A DNA stretch of 38,664 nt. Source: an uncultured Gammaproteobacteria bacterium. Lineage in GTDB: Bacteria; Pseudomonadota; Gammaproteobacteria; Pseudomonadales; Pseudohongiellaceae. The stretch covers positions 1-38,664 of the forward strand of contig CALEJT010000063.1 of the NCBI GenBank assembly GCA_937898685.1. Reading direction: 5' to 3'. The notes under the pieces were generated by a model. That model worked only from the letters and a program-made list of their open reading frames with translations. It searched no databases and was not told the DNA's origin. A program made the translations under genes and the position numbers. This document shows positions 9,892 to 17,877 of this stretch, piece after piece (position 1 is the stretch's first letter; the number at the start of each line of letters is the position of its first letter).

Positions 9892-10641
9892 TCAGTGTGT
9901 GAGTGAATAGACGACGGCGCTGGTGCCGAGACGGAAAGCATCGGTCGAGGGTTCCAGTGGCATCGCGCCGTTGCTGTACCAGTCCCAGAAGTTGGCGAGG
10001 TCGTTGTTGAGACCGGCCAGGATCACTACCTGGCCCTCGTCGTTGAAGATGGCGTGGTACCGGATCTCCCCGCCGGGCACGTACTGGCTCATCGCCTGCA
10101 TGTCGTCGAGCGGCATGAAGGCGTCGAACACGGGATGGTCGTCGGGAAGCGGCACGAAATCGCGATCGGGGAAGGCGCGCAGCACCTGTGAGCGCATCTG
10201 CGACCACTGTGCCGGACCATCGAAGTCGTCCATCAGGATGAAACCACCGCGCCCGATATATTCGCGCAGGTTCTCCACTTCCTTTTCCGTCAGCTCCATT
10301 TCGCCGGGTTCGGAAATGTAGGCGAACGGATAGTCGAAAACTTCTTCGCTGCCGAGCTCGACGATCAGGAAGGAATACTCCTCCACATCGATGCCTGTGG
10401 CGCGCGCAAGGAAGTCGTTCAGATTGCGATCGGAGTTCGGATAGTTGTGCGACCAGCCCATATGTCCGATGCGGCCATTGGTGCCGAAATGTAAACGCGC
10501 CACGATCAATTCCGTGGCGGGAGGATCGTTCTGCGGAATGCGGATCGGACGCCCATAGCGATAGCCTTGGGCAGCGCTGTACATCGCCGCCAGACACAGC
10601 GGCAGCGCAACGAGCAGCAACAAGAACGGTGAACGCCTCAT
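9892..10641 (-). CDS. DUF4159 domain-containing secreted protein
   Basis: A 249-residue protein with an N-terminal signal (RRSPFLLLLVALPLCLAAM) and a DUF4159 domain. Family features are FTxARLxY-like IVARLHFGTNG, the LxDFLARATGI block, EFPFxYL-like FDYPFAYISE, and LREYIGRGGFILMDDFDG. DUF4159 proteins are mostly met beside MoxR ATPases and von Willebrand A proteins; none of these is next to it here. ATG 10641 is preferred over an in-frame TTG at 10659 because it begins directly at the signal sequence and has GGATAGG just upstream. Biochemical function is unknown. Confidence 0.85.
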   Translation of the reverse strand: MRRSPFLLLLVALPLCLAAMYSAAQGYRYGRPIRIPQNDPPATELIVARLHFGTNGRIGHMGWSHNYPNSDRNLNDFLARATGIDVEEYSFLIVELGSEEVFDYPFAYISEPGEMELTEKEVENLREYIGRGGFILMDDFDGPAQWSQMRSQVLRAFPDRDFVPLPDDHPVFDAFMPLDDMQAMSQYVPGGEIRYHAIFNDEGQVVILAGLNNDLANFWDWYSNGAMPLEPSTDAFRLGTSAVVYSLTH

Positions 10642-10731
10642 GGCCCTATCCCACAGCAAAGGTGGACGGAGTGTAGCGAATCCTGGCCGCGCCTTACACC
10701 GGGAACTCGCATGGCCGAACGCGGTCTCTTG

Positions 10732-10737
10732 TATAAC
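10732..10737 (+). promoter_or_regulatory. Candidate -10 box for the secreted triplet
   Basis: TATAAC lies 30 bases before the ATG at 10768, a plausible place for a sigma-70 -10 element. The -35 position has no good match, so this is tentative. Confidence 0.3.
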
Positions 10738-10767
10738 CCCTTCCTCGTCTCATTGGAGAGCGCCGCC

Positions 10768-11424
10768 ATGGTGCGTCTGCCAGCGCTGCCCGTGTTCACG
10801 TTGCTGCTGACGGCTTCCATCGCGGCAGCTCAGTCAGAGCCCGGCGTCGGCATCGCCGTGTTTCGTGGCGGCGTCAAGGTCGGCGCGCTCGACCTGCCAC
10901 CCCCACCGACACAGCCCTTCGCCTACCGCATACCCGACTTCGATCCCGCCATGCGCGACACCTTCGAGTTCGTAATCGGCTCTACCAACACTTCCGCGCA
11001 AGGGGGAAATACCAATGGTTCAACCGCGGCCTTCCTCGCCGATGATGGTCTACTCACGGGCGAAGTAACGCTCATGGGGAAAGAATCGGAGCTCGACCCC
11101 GTCCACCATTTCGTCACGGCGGTCAATGTGCTCGACGGCAGCGGCTATCTGTTCGTGGAACAGGAAAACATGAATCTGTTGGAAGTCGCCGACATGCTCA
11201 CCTCGCTCTACCAGCAGATGTATCTGGTACTGAACCCCGACGAGCGCTTCAGTCCAACGACCTTGCGATCAGGCGCGCTTCCCGCCCCCGAGGACTACAC
11301 CACCACTGCCACGGTCGATGGCGCCTGGCTCAGCATCGCCGATATTCAGGAACAGGTATTCCAACAGACGCGTTGTCATGTAGAGTTGGGCGCCAACGTT
11401 TACCGTCCCGCGGGATGTGAATAA
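10768..11424 (+). CDS. Secreted protein of unknown family, tandem paralogue 1
   Basis: I do not recognise this 218-residue protein. It has a clear signal peptide (VRLPALPVFTLLLTASIAAAQ) and a short proline-rich stretch (PPPPTQPF). The conserved body starts FEFVIGS, continues NVLDGSGYLFVEQENMNL and MLTSLYQQMYLVLNP, and ends with DGAWLSIADIQEQVFQQ followed by a cysteine pair. The only two cysteines in the mature protein are 14 residues apart at the C-terminus and have the same spacing in the next two genes, suggesting an exported disulfide loop. ATG 10768 has GGAGAG seven bases upstream. It is the first of three tandem copies, 17 bp before the second, and its N-terminal variable region is shorter than theirs. 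Confidence 0.8.
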   Translation: MVRLPALPVFTLLLTASIAAAQSEPGVGIAVFRGGVKVGALDLPPPPTQPFAYRIPDFDPAMRDTFEFVIGSTNTSAQGGNTNGSTAAFLADDGLLTGEVTLMGKESELDPVHHFVTAVNVLDGSGYLFVEQENMNLLEVADMLTSLYQQMYLVLNPDERFSPTTLRSGALPAPEDYTTTATVDGAWLSIADIQEQVFQQTRCHVELGANVYRPAGCE

Positions 11425-11441
11425 ACCAGAGAGGAAACCCC

Positions 11442-12221
11442 GTGCGAACTTCCATATGCCTCACCGCTCTGTCATTGGTCTTGCTGACGTCCTTTGCGCT
11501 TGCCCAATCGGAGCCGAAACCCACGCTCGGCATCATGGGCATCCCGCCCTCGGCAGCAGGTGCCCCTGCCGTTACCGCACCGCAGGCTACCCCACCGAAT
11601 CTCTCCGATTTTCCGCCGGGGAATTACGCGTCGTTCGGTACGACGGGATCACGTCTACCAACCCCCCAATGGGCCACGGCGATACCGGACTCACCGCCGC
11701 CCGAACCCGAGCTCATCGGCTTTACCATCGAAGGTTTCGAACCCTCCATGCTCGACACCTTCCACTTCTTCATCGGGAGCATGTATGACCTTGGTGCGAG
11801 CTCGGGTTCAGGCTCTGCCGTGGCCATGATCGATGCAGAGCAGGGTGTGATGTGGGCGCAGATGGGCAAGGAGAGCATTCCCGGACACGGCCCCGTCCAC
11901 CGCTATGGCGGCGCGGTCAACGTGCTCGACGGCCGCGGTTATCTCTTCCTCACGCACGAGACGATGAACCTGCAGGAAGCGGCATCGATGCTCAGCTCGC
12001 TCTACCGGCAGATGTACATGACGCTGAATCCCGGTGCTTCCCCGTTACGTCCCTTCCGCCTCCACACGCAGGGACCCGATCCCGACTACACCCTGGAAGA
12101 AAACGTGGTCCTCGACGGCCAATGGCTCAGCATCAAGGACATCCAGGAACAAGTGTTCCAGCAGACGCGCTGTCATCTGGAATTGCGCGATGACATATAT
12201 GCAGTCGCGAGCTGCGAATGA
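11442..12221 (+). CDS. Secreted protein of unknown family, tandem paralogue 2
   Basis: A 259-residue paralogue of the preceding gene. It has a signal peptide (RTSICLTALSLVLLTSFALAQ), then about 60 residues rich in Pro and Ala that are not conserved among the copies, then the shared body: FHFFIGSM, PGHGPVHRYGGAVNVLDGRG, MNLQEAASMLSSLYRQMY and DGQWLSIKDIQEQVFQQ, with the C-terminal Cys-x13-Cys. It starts at GTG 11442, behind GAGAGGAAA at the right distance, 17 bp after the first copy stops. The shared PGHGP segment makes copies 2 and 3 closer to each other than to copy 1. Function unknown; likely periplasmic or surface-exposed. Confidence 0.8.
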   Translation: MRTSICLTALSLVLLTSFALAQSEPKPTLGIMGIPPSAAGAPAVTAPQATPPNLSDFPPGNYASFGTTGSRLPTPQWATAIPDSPPPEPELIGFTIEGFEPSMLDTFHFFIGSMYDLGASSGSGSAVAMIDAEQGVMWAQMGKESIPGHGPVHRYGGAVNVLDGRGYLFLTHETMNLQEAASMLSSLYRQMYMTLNPGASPLRPFRLHTQGPDPDYTLEENVVLDGQWLSIKDIQEQVFQQTRCHLELRDDIYAVASCE

Positions 12222-12242
12222 CGTAGCCGGCCAGTGGTCCTG

Positions 12243-13019
12243 ATGAAAGCTTCCTCCCGTTTCGCCCTCGTCTCCGTCCTCCTGCTGGCGCCGCTGGCAC
12301 TGGCCCAGCCGGAGCAGGCGCGACCTGGCCTCATCTCGCTGCCCATGGGCGCAGGAACCGACGCGCCTCCGGTGCTTGCGCCACCTGCGAACGCACAGAG
12401 CGTGACCACCATCGGCACCAGAGCGCCGCTGGGTTCACTGGAGGCACCGCCTTCGCTGGCGATAAGTGGACCGACCGCCAACCTGGACACGGCCCTGGTC
12501 AGCTTTGCCCTCACCGGCTTCGCCCCCAGCATGATCCAGGACTTCGAATTCTTCATCGGCAGTGTCCATCACGACGGTGCGGGCTCCGGCGCCACCGTGA
12601 ACGGCGCCGGCGTGTCGATGATCAATGACACCGCCGGAGTGATCTGGGCCGAGATCGCACGGCCCGCGCTTCCCGGCCATGGCCCTGCCCACGGCTTCGG
12701 TGCTGCGGTCGACCTGCGTGACGGCAGCGGCTATCTCTTCCTCCAGCAGGAGCAGATGAATCTCAACGAAGCTGCCTCCATGCTCACCTTGCTCCATCAG
12801 CGCATGAACAAGGTGCTGAATCCCAATGCGCCCTTACTGCCTGCCGTCAGAGTCGGCAGTGTCGTGCGGGCTCCTGACCCGGGGCATCTTGAAGAAACTC
12901 TCACCATCGATGGCCAGTGGCTGAGCATTGCTGAGGTGCAGGAACAGGTGTTCCAGCAGACGGGGTGCCGTCTGGAACTGGACAGCTCGGTTTATTACGT
13001 AGGGGGATGCGAGCGTTGA
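12243..13019 (+). CDS. Secreted protein of unknown family, tandem paralogue 3
   Basis: The third member (258 residues) of the tandem family. Signal peptide KASSRFALVSVLLLAPLALAQ; variable Pro/Ala/Gly-rich stretch to about residue 85; then FEFFIGSVHHDG, PGHGPAHGFGAAVDLRDG, MNLNEAASMLTLLHQRMNK and DGQWLSIAEVQEQVFQQ, with the same Cys-x13-Cys ending. ATG 12243 is chosen because it begins at the signal; an in-frame GTG at 12234 adds three residues and neither has a strong ribosome site. It lies 21 bp after copy 2, so the three genes probably form one operon. No known fold is apparent. Confidence 0.8.
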   Translation: MKASSRFALVSVLLLAPLALAQPEQARPGLISLPMGAGTDAPPVLAPPANAQSVTTIGTRAPLGSLEAPPSLAISGPTANLDTALVSFALTGFAPSMIQDFEFFIGSVHHDGAGSGATVNGAGVSMINDTAGVIWAEIARPALPGHGPAHGFGAAVDLRDGSGYLFLQQEQMNLNEAASMLTLLHQRMNKVLNPNAPLLPAVRVGSVVRAPDPGHLEETLTIDGQWLSIAEVQEQVFQQTGCRLELDSSVYYVGGCER

Positions 13020-13042
13020 GGCGAATCGCTGGCCAGAAACGC

Positions 13043-13309
13043 TCAGCGCAGTTGACTGTCCTTGCTGCCACGACGGTTGTAGCCGGTGAAAACCACTTCC
13101 TCGGCGTCGGCCTTGGCCTGGCATTTCACACACAGGCGCACCCCGGGAACGGCCTGACGGCGCGCTTCCGGAATCGGCGCCTCACACTCCTCGCAGTGCG
13201 TGCGGGAAGGGCCCTTGCCCAGGCGGGCACGCGCCCTTTGCACCGCGTCTTCGACGTTGGCATCGATCTGATCCTGCACGGCCCCATCGCGAGCCCAGCC
13301 ATTGGCCAT
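13043..13309 (-). CDS. DksA/TraR family C4-type zinc finger protein
   Basis: An 88-residue protein of the YbiI-like DksA/TraR group. Four cysteines in CEECEAPIPEARRQAVPGVR and the following LCVKCQ form the C4 zinc finger, preceded by a short helical region (AVQDQIDANVEDAVQRARARL). It lacks the long coiled-coil with the acidic tip that DksA itself inserts into the RNA polymerase secondary channel, so it is not expected to replace DksA. ATG 13309 has GGAGG eight bases upstream. It ends 23 bp from the convergent third secreted paralogue and is divergent from the LysM gene across 158 bp that include an AT-rich stretch. Confidence 0.88.
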   Translation of the reverse strand: MANGWARDGAVQDQIDANVEDAVQRARARLGKGPSRTHCEECEAPIPEARRQAVPGVRLCVKCQAKADAEEVVFTGYNRRGSKDSQLR

Positions 13310-13467
13310 GGAAGCACCTCCTGCCGGCTAAAAAATATTCCAATCAAATCATGATGATACTAGACAAATTTGAGAAATACGGGGAAGATTGCCGACCATC
13401 CGCTTCTGCGGGCACTGCAGCCCTCCGCCACACGCTCAAAAAAACGCTACAGGCAGGTACGAAGACC

Positions 13468-15540
13468 ATGCAACCAAAGCAACTCGCCTTGCTGATTTTC
13501 GCATTGTCAGCCTTCGCACAACCCCTGGCCGCGCAGACCCTCAAAGGCTCGCGCGAATCCATGCAGCGCCAGTACCAGCTCGCCGTCAGTTACGACTACA
13601 CCTTTCTACAGACCCCGAACGCCGTGCGCGACTTCGTCAAGGACGGCTACCTGGTGGAAGTCAAACCCAGCCGTACCGTGGACCTGCATGCGGTGAGCTT
13701 CCCCTACGCCCGTCCGGAAGTGAAGCTTTTCGTCGAGCGCTTCGGTGAGCAGTACTACAATACCTGCAAGGAAAAACTCACCGTCACCAGCCTGACCCGT
13801 CCCACCTCCCTGCAACCCGCCAATGCCTCCGAATCCTCCGTGCATCCCACCGGCATGGCCGTGGACCTGCGTGTGCCGCGCGACGACAAGTGCCGCCGCT
13901 GGCTCGAGAGCACGCTGCTCTCGCTGGAAGGCACGGGTGTGCTGGACGTGACCCGTGAATATCGCCCGCCGCACTACCACGTGGCGATCTATACCAAGAT
14001 CTACAGCAACTACGTGGCCAGCCTGGAAGCCGCCGGCAAGACCGAAAGCAGCTTCGGTGGTGAATACGTGGTGCAGCGCGGCGACACCCTGTCGCGCATC
14101 GCCGAACGCACCGGCACCAGCATCGCCGCCCTGCGCAGCGTCAACGGTCTGCGCAACGACCTGATCACCGTTGGTCAGAAGCTGCGCCTGCCCGGCACCG
14201 AAACCAGCGACATCCCGACGCAGCAGATTGCCGCCAATGACGCCACGCCGGCCGAAGAAAGCACCTCCCTGCCCGTGCAGGCCGTCGCCGCGGTCGCCAT
14301 CCGCAACGCCGCCAACGTGCAGCCGGGTAACGGCAGCTACACCGTTCGCCGCGGCGACACCCTCGGCAAGATCGCCGAACGTACCGGCACCACGGTGGAA
14401 GCCCTGCGCCGCACCAATGGCCTACGTGGCAACCTGATCTATCCCGGCCAGAGCCTGCAGATTCCGGGTCAGGTGGCCATCGAGCCCGGCGTACGCGTAG
14501 CCGCCAACACCACCCCCGCCCCCACTGGCGCCGCCGCCACCTACGTGGTGCGCAAGGGTGACTCGCTCGCCAAGATCGCCGAGCGCACCAACACCACGGT
14601 GGAAGAACTGCGTCGCAGCAACGGCATCCGTGGCACGGTGATCCACCCCGGCCAGACCCTGCAGCTGCCCGGCCAGCAGGTGGAAGAGCCGGCTCCGGTG
14701 CAAGTCGCACAAGCCGAACCCGCGCCGCAGCCGGTAGAGCAGGTCGTGGAGCCCAGCGCCGAAGAGGCCGTGGCCCAGGTAGCCGTGGCGCAAATCGAAG
14801 AAGCACAGATCGAAGAAGCCACTGCCGAGGTAGTCGGCCCGCCGGTACCGGAGGACATCATCTCCGTCGTCGCCGCCCAGGTTGCCGCTGCGAATACGTC
14901 GCAGGTCGCAGAAGAGCCGGCCCCGGCGCCAGCGCCTGCTGTCTATGAAGTCCGCAAGGGCGACTCCCTCGCCCGCATCGCCGAGCGCACGGGTGTGGCC
15001 ATCGAAGATCTGCGCCGCTACAACCGCCTGCGCGGCAACGTGATCCACCCCGGTCAGGTGCTGCAGCTGCAGCCCGAACGGGTTGCCGCAGCCTCGACCA
15101 ATGCCGGCGCCTCGGACAACGGTTCTTCCGGCCTAGTTCCGGCCATGGCAGTGCCAGCCGCGGCGACGCTCGTCGCTGCAGCGGAAACCGAAGCGCAGCC
15201 CCAGGTCACCAGTTATTCGGTACGTAAGGGCGACACCCTCGCCAAGATCGCGCGCCAGACCGGCACCAGCGTCGAAGCCCTGCGCCGCGCCAACGGCCTG
15301 CACAATGACCTGCTGCAGATCGGCCAGAACCTCAACGTGCCTCTGAGCGACAGCTTCGAGCGCGCCGGCGATGCCACCATGGAAGTCGAACACAAGGTGC
15401 GTCGCGGCGAATCCCTCTGGCGCATCGCCAACAAGTACGGCACCACCGTCGGCTCGCTGCGCGAAGCCAATGGCCTGCCCGACGACAGCCTCACCGTCGG
15501 TCAGGTCCTGCGCATCACCGTCGGCCTCGGCGACAACTGA
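13468..15540 (+). CDS. Secreted M15-like (DUF5715) protein with six LysM repeats
   Basis: A 690-residue protein. A signal peptide (about 1-22, ending PLAAQ) precedes a domain of about 170 residues whose motif HPTGMAVD (His126, Asp133) and HYH (His169, His171) matches the zinc-ligand pattern of M15-type D,D-/L,D-peptidases, as in DUF5715 proteins. Six LysM modules follow, each starting near V-x-R/K-G-D/E-T/S-L, separated by Ala/Pro/Val/Glu-rich linkers; the longest linker lies between modules 3 and 4. It should act on or bind peptidoglycan in the periplasm. ATG 13468 is chosen because it opens the signal peptide; the frame extends 39 codons upstream without sense. A strong terminator follows. 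Confidence 0.85.
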   Translation: MQPKQLALLIFALSAFAQPLAAQTLKGSRESMQRQYQLAVSYDYTFLQTPNAVRDFVKDGYLVEVKPSRTVDLHAVSFPYARPEVKLFVERFGEQYYNTCKEKLTVTSLTRPTSLQPANASESSVHPTGMAVDLRVPRDDKCRRWLESTLLSLEGTGVLDVTREYRPPHYHVAIYTKIYSNYVASLEAAGKTESSFGGEYVVQRGDTLSRIAERTGTSIAALRSVNGLRNDLITVGQKLRLPGTETSDIPTQQIAANDATPAEESTSLPVQAVAAVAIRNAANVQPGNGSYTVRRGDTLGKIAERTGTTVEALRRTNGLRGNLIYPGQSLQIPGQVAIEPGVRVAANTTPAPTGAAATYVVRKGDSLAKIAERTNTTVEELRRSNGIRGTVIHPGQTLQLPGQQVEEPAPVQVAQAEPAPQPVEQVVEPSAEEAVAQVAVAQIEEAQIEEATAEVVGPPVPEDIISVVAAQVAAANTSQVAEEPAPAPAPAVYEVRKGDSLARIAERTGVAIEDLRRYNRLRGNVIHPGQVLQLQPERVAAASTNAGASDNGSSGLVPAMAVPAAATLVAAAETEAQPQVTSYSVRKGDTLAKIARQTGTSVEALRRANGLHNDLLQIGQNLNVPLSDSFERAGDATMEVEHKVRRGESLWRIANKYGTTVGSLREANGLPDDSLTVGQVLRITVGLGDN

Positions 15541-15556
15541 ACCCGAACCCAAAACC

Positions 15557-15593
15557 AAAGCCCCGCCTGCTCAGCGCACGCGGGGCTTTTTAT
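15557..15593 (+). terminator. Intrinsic terminator after the LysM gene
   Basis: AAAGCCCCGC (15557-15566) and GCGGGGCTTT (15580-15589) are exact complements with a 13-base loop, followed by a T-rich tract (15587-15593). It lies 17 bp after the LysM stop codon. Confidence 0.9.
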
Positions 15594-15710
15594 TGTTGTG
15601 TCCCACCCTGCTCCCATTTGGGTACGTAGGTTGTGGGTTGGGTTGAACCCGCAGGGTGATCTCGCCGATTGATGAATTCCTTGGAGCCCTCGTTGGATTC
15701 AGATGCGTCG

Positions 15711-17510
15711 TCAGAAATAAAGCGCCACCAGCAACAGCACGAACAGCACCGCCGACAGACACTGCCAGAACAGCAGCGGATTGCGTTCCAGCAAGGGCCG
15801 GGAGACGTGAGCCGCCACCAGACTCTGGTTGGGCACTTCCAGATCGCGCATGAACTCCGACAAGGACTCATAACGTTCCGAGGGACGCGGTGCGCAGGCC
15901 TTGCGCAGACACAGATCCACCCACAGCGGCAGATCCGGGCGGAAACTCCGTGCGAAACGGTATTGCCAACGCGAATAGGAACGGATGCGACCGACGTCGG
16001 GCGGCAGACTCTTGTAGGGCTTTTCACCCGTCAGCAATTCATACACCAATACCCCGAGCGAAAAGATGTCGGAACGATATTCGCCGCGCTCACCCATCAG
16101 ATATTCCGGCGCCAGATAGTCCGCCGTACCCACCGGCACTTCCTCCGGCACACGGTTGTGCACATCGTCCAAACCGCGTACGTGCACCGTGCCGAAGTCC
16201 AGCAACTTCAACACGCCTGCGGGTGTCAGCATCACGTTGTCCGGTTTGAGATCGCGATGCAGCATGCCGAGCCGCTGCATCGCGCGCAGTGCGGTACAAA
16301 GTTGTTTGGCGAAATCGCGCACGACGTCGAGCGACGGTGCAGGATGATCGCGCAACCACTGGCGCAAGGTCTGTCCCTCGATGTATTCGCAACAGTGATA
16401 GAGAAAGCGCGTGCCCGCCTGTGGTTCATGGATCTTCATCAAGTTGGGATGATCCATGCGCCGCCCCACCCACTGCTCGCGTGCGAAAGCCTCGAGATAT
16501 TGCGGGTCCTCGGCGAAGTTGAGCGAGGGCACCTTCAGCACGAACTTCTGCCGAAAGCGCGGATGACTCACGAGATATAAATGACTGCGCGGCCCGCTGT
16601 GCAACACACGCAATACGGTGTAGTCGTCGATCTTCTGCCCCACCTGCAGCACCGGTGGAATCACCCGCTCGGTGAGCCGACGATGCGTCTCATTCAAATC
16701 ACCCACCGGCAGACGCTGCACGCGCAACAACAGGCACGAGGCATTGTCACGACTGCCTTCCGCCAAGGCCGAATCCACGATGTGTCTGGCCAAGCGTTCC
16801 AGCGCGGCATGGCGGCCTTCACCGATGAAGCCGATCTCGCCGGTGGCAAGCGGTGTCAGTAGCTCTCTAAACTGCTGGGGCTTCAGCGCTTCGTGCACAC
16901 CATCGGTGGTGAGGATCAAGGTATCGCCCAGACGCAGGCTGCGCTGCTGATAATCGATCTTGAGGTCGTAATCGAGACCGAGCGCTCGCGTGAGCATGGT
17001 GCTGCCGTCCTGACGCCGCAGACAGTGATCGGTGCTGAGTTGGGTGAGTTGACCTCCGCGCAGACGCCAGATGCGGCTGTCGCCACAGTGGATCAGATGG
17101 GCGGTGGTGGACTTGAGCACGAGGCCGCTGAAGGTGGTGACGAAGCTGTCCTGCTTCGCTGTGCTGGCGTGCGCCTGGGCGTGCAGCCAGGAGTTGAGAG
17201 CACCGAGCACGCGTGCCGCCGAAGTGCGTACGTCCCAGGTTTCGGGAGTGCTGAGGTAATCCTGGATGAAGGTGGTGACAGTGGTCTGACTGGCGAGCTG
17301 CGCGTTCTCCGCACAGCTGACCCCGTCGGCCATCACCGCCACTGCGCCCTTCTGCTCGCGTAGCGGACCGCTCGGTAACAAAGCGGCGAAGGCGTCTTCG
17401 TTGCGCGTTTTCGGCCCGGCACTGGTGTAGCCGCCATAAATCAGGCTGAGACTTTGGTTGGTTGCCATGAGCGCGCGCGCAGGATCGGTTGGGCTTATTT
17501 CAGCATTCAT
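15711..17510 (-). CDS. PP2C phosphatase-Ser/Thr kinase fusion with C-terminal membrane anchor
   Basis: A 599-residue bifunctional protein. Residues about 25-265 are a PP2C-type phosphatase with NEDAF, VMADGVS, HCGDSRIWRL, TTDGVHEAL and RDNAS, which supply the metal-binding aspartates. Residues about 300-560 are a Hanks-type kinase with FVLKVPS (ATP-anchoring Lys), HRDLKPDN, DFGT and APEYLMGERGEYRSDIFSLG. The last 22 residues are one hydrophobic segment (LFWQCLSAVLFVLLLVALYF), so both domains face the cytoplasm. Genes of this kind are known neighbours of nirBD-nasA clusters, including in Pseudomonas, but their substrate is not established. It follows narK on the same strand after 367 bp. ATG 17468 is an alternative start; neither has a strong ribosome site. 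Confidence 0.9.
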   Translation of the reverse strand: MNAEISPTDPARALMATNQSLSLIYGGYTSAGPKTRNEDAFAALLPSGPLREQKGAVAVMADGVSCAENAQLASQTTVTTFIQDYLSTPETWDVRTSAARVLGALNSWLHAQAHASTAKQDSFVTTFSGLVLKSTTAHLIHCGDSRIWRLRGGQLTQLSTDHCLRRQDGSTMLTRALGLDYDLKIDYQQRSLRLGDTLILTTDGVHEALKPQQFRELLTPLATGEIGFIGEGRHAALERLARHIVDSALAEGSRDNASCLLLRVQRLPVGDLNETHRRLTERVIPPVLQVGQKIDDYTVLRVLHSGPRSHLYLVSHPRFRQKFVLKVPSLNFAEDPQYLEAFAREQWVGRRMDHPNLMKIHEPQAGTRFLYHCCEYIEGQTLRQWLRDHPAPSLDVVRDFAKQLCTALRAMQRLGMLHRDLKPDNVMLTPAGVLKLLDFGTVHVRGLDDVHNRVPEEVPVGTADYLAPEYLMGERGEYRSDIFSLGVLVYELLTGEKPYKSLPPDVGRIRSYSRWQYRFARSFRPDLPLWVDLCLRKACAPRPSERYESLSEFMRDLEVPNQSLVAAHVSRPLLERNPLLFWQCLSAVLFVLLLVALYF

Positions 17511-17877
17511 TCGCGTGTCCGGTACAGCGCCTGTTGGGCTTGAGATCGTTCGTATGTTGGTCGAGCCTACATGCGCAGGCGCGCGCCGTTACATGCCGGT
17601 TACGTTGGATGACGACGCGCGATCTTACCGGCTGCAACGAGTCATTTCGGAACGCACTGGCGGCCGAGTCGTAGCGCCTCTGCGACAAATCGATCACTGC
17701 GATGTAAAAAAAAGGCCGATGAGAATTTGCGCCTTGCACATAGGTCGAGGAGCCGCAGCAGCTCTTACGCACATGCAAAGCGCTCCGTCCATGGTCGACG
17801 AGCATTCGTAGATCCCTTGTTGCGCTTCACTCCTTCAGACCGACCTACGGCATTTACGTCGCGCGCGATTGTTCGTT
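17511..17877. other. Gene-free interval between narK and the kinase gene
   Basis: No coding sequence is supported here. The interval holds a candidate weak terminator for the narK transcript (listed separately) and a degenerate fragment resembling the REP-like palindrome near 17532-17572. The size of the gap and the terminator suggest that the kinase gene has its own promoter, which I could not identify. Confidence 0.5.
17706..17735 (-). terminator. Candidate weak terminator after narK
   Basis: On the minus strand AAGGC, a 14-base loop and GCCTT run into a tract of eight Ts (17713-17706). The stem has only five pairs, so termination may be partial. It lies about 140 bases after the narK stop. 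Confidence 0.35.

Noticed and set aside
13310..13467. AT-rich segment with -10-like GATACT before the LysM gene
   Set aside because: No matching -35 at a proper distance on either strand, so no promoter is listed.
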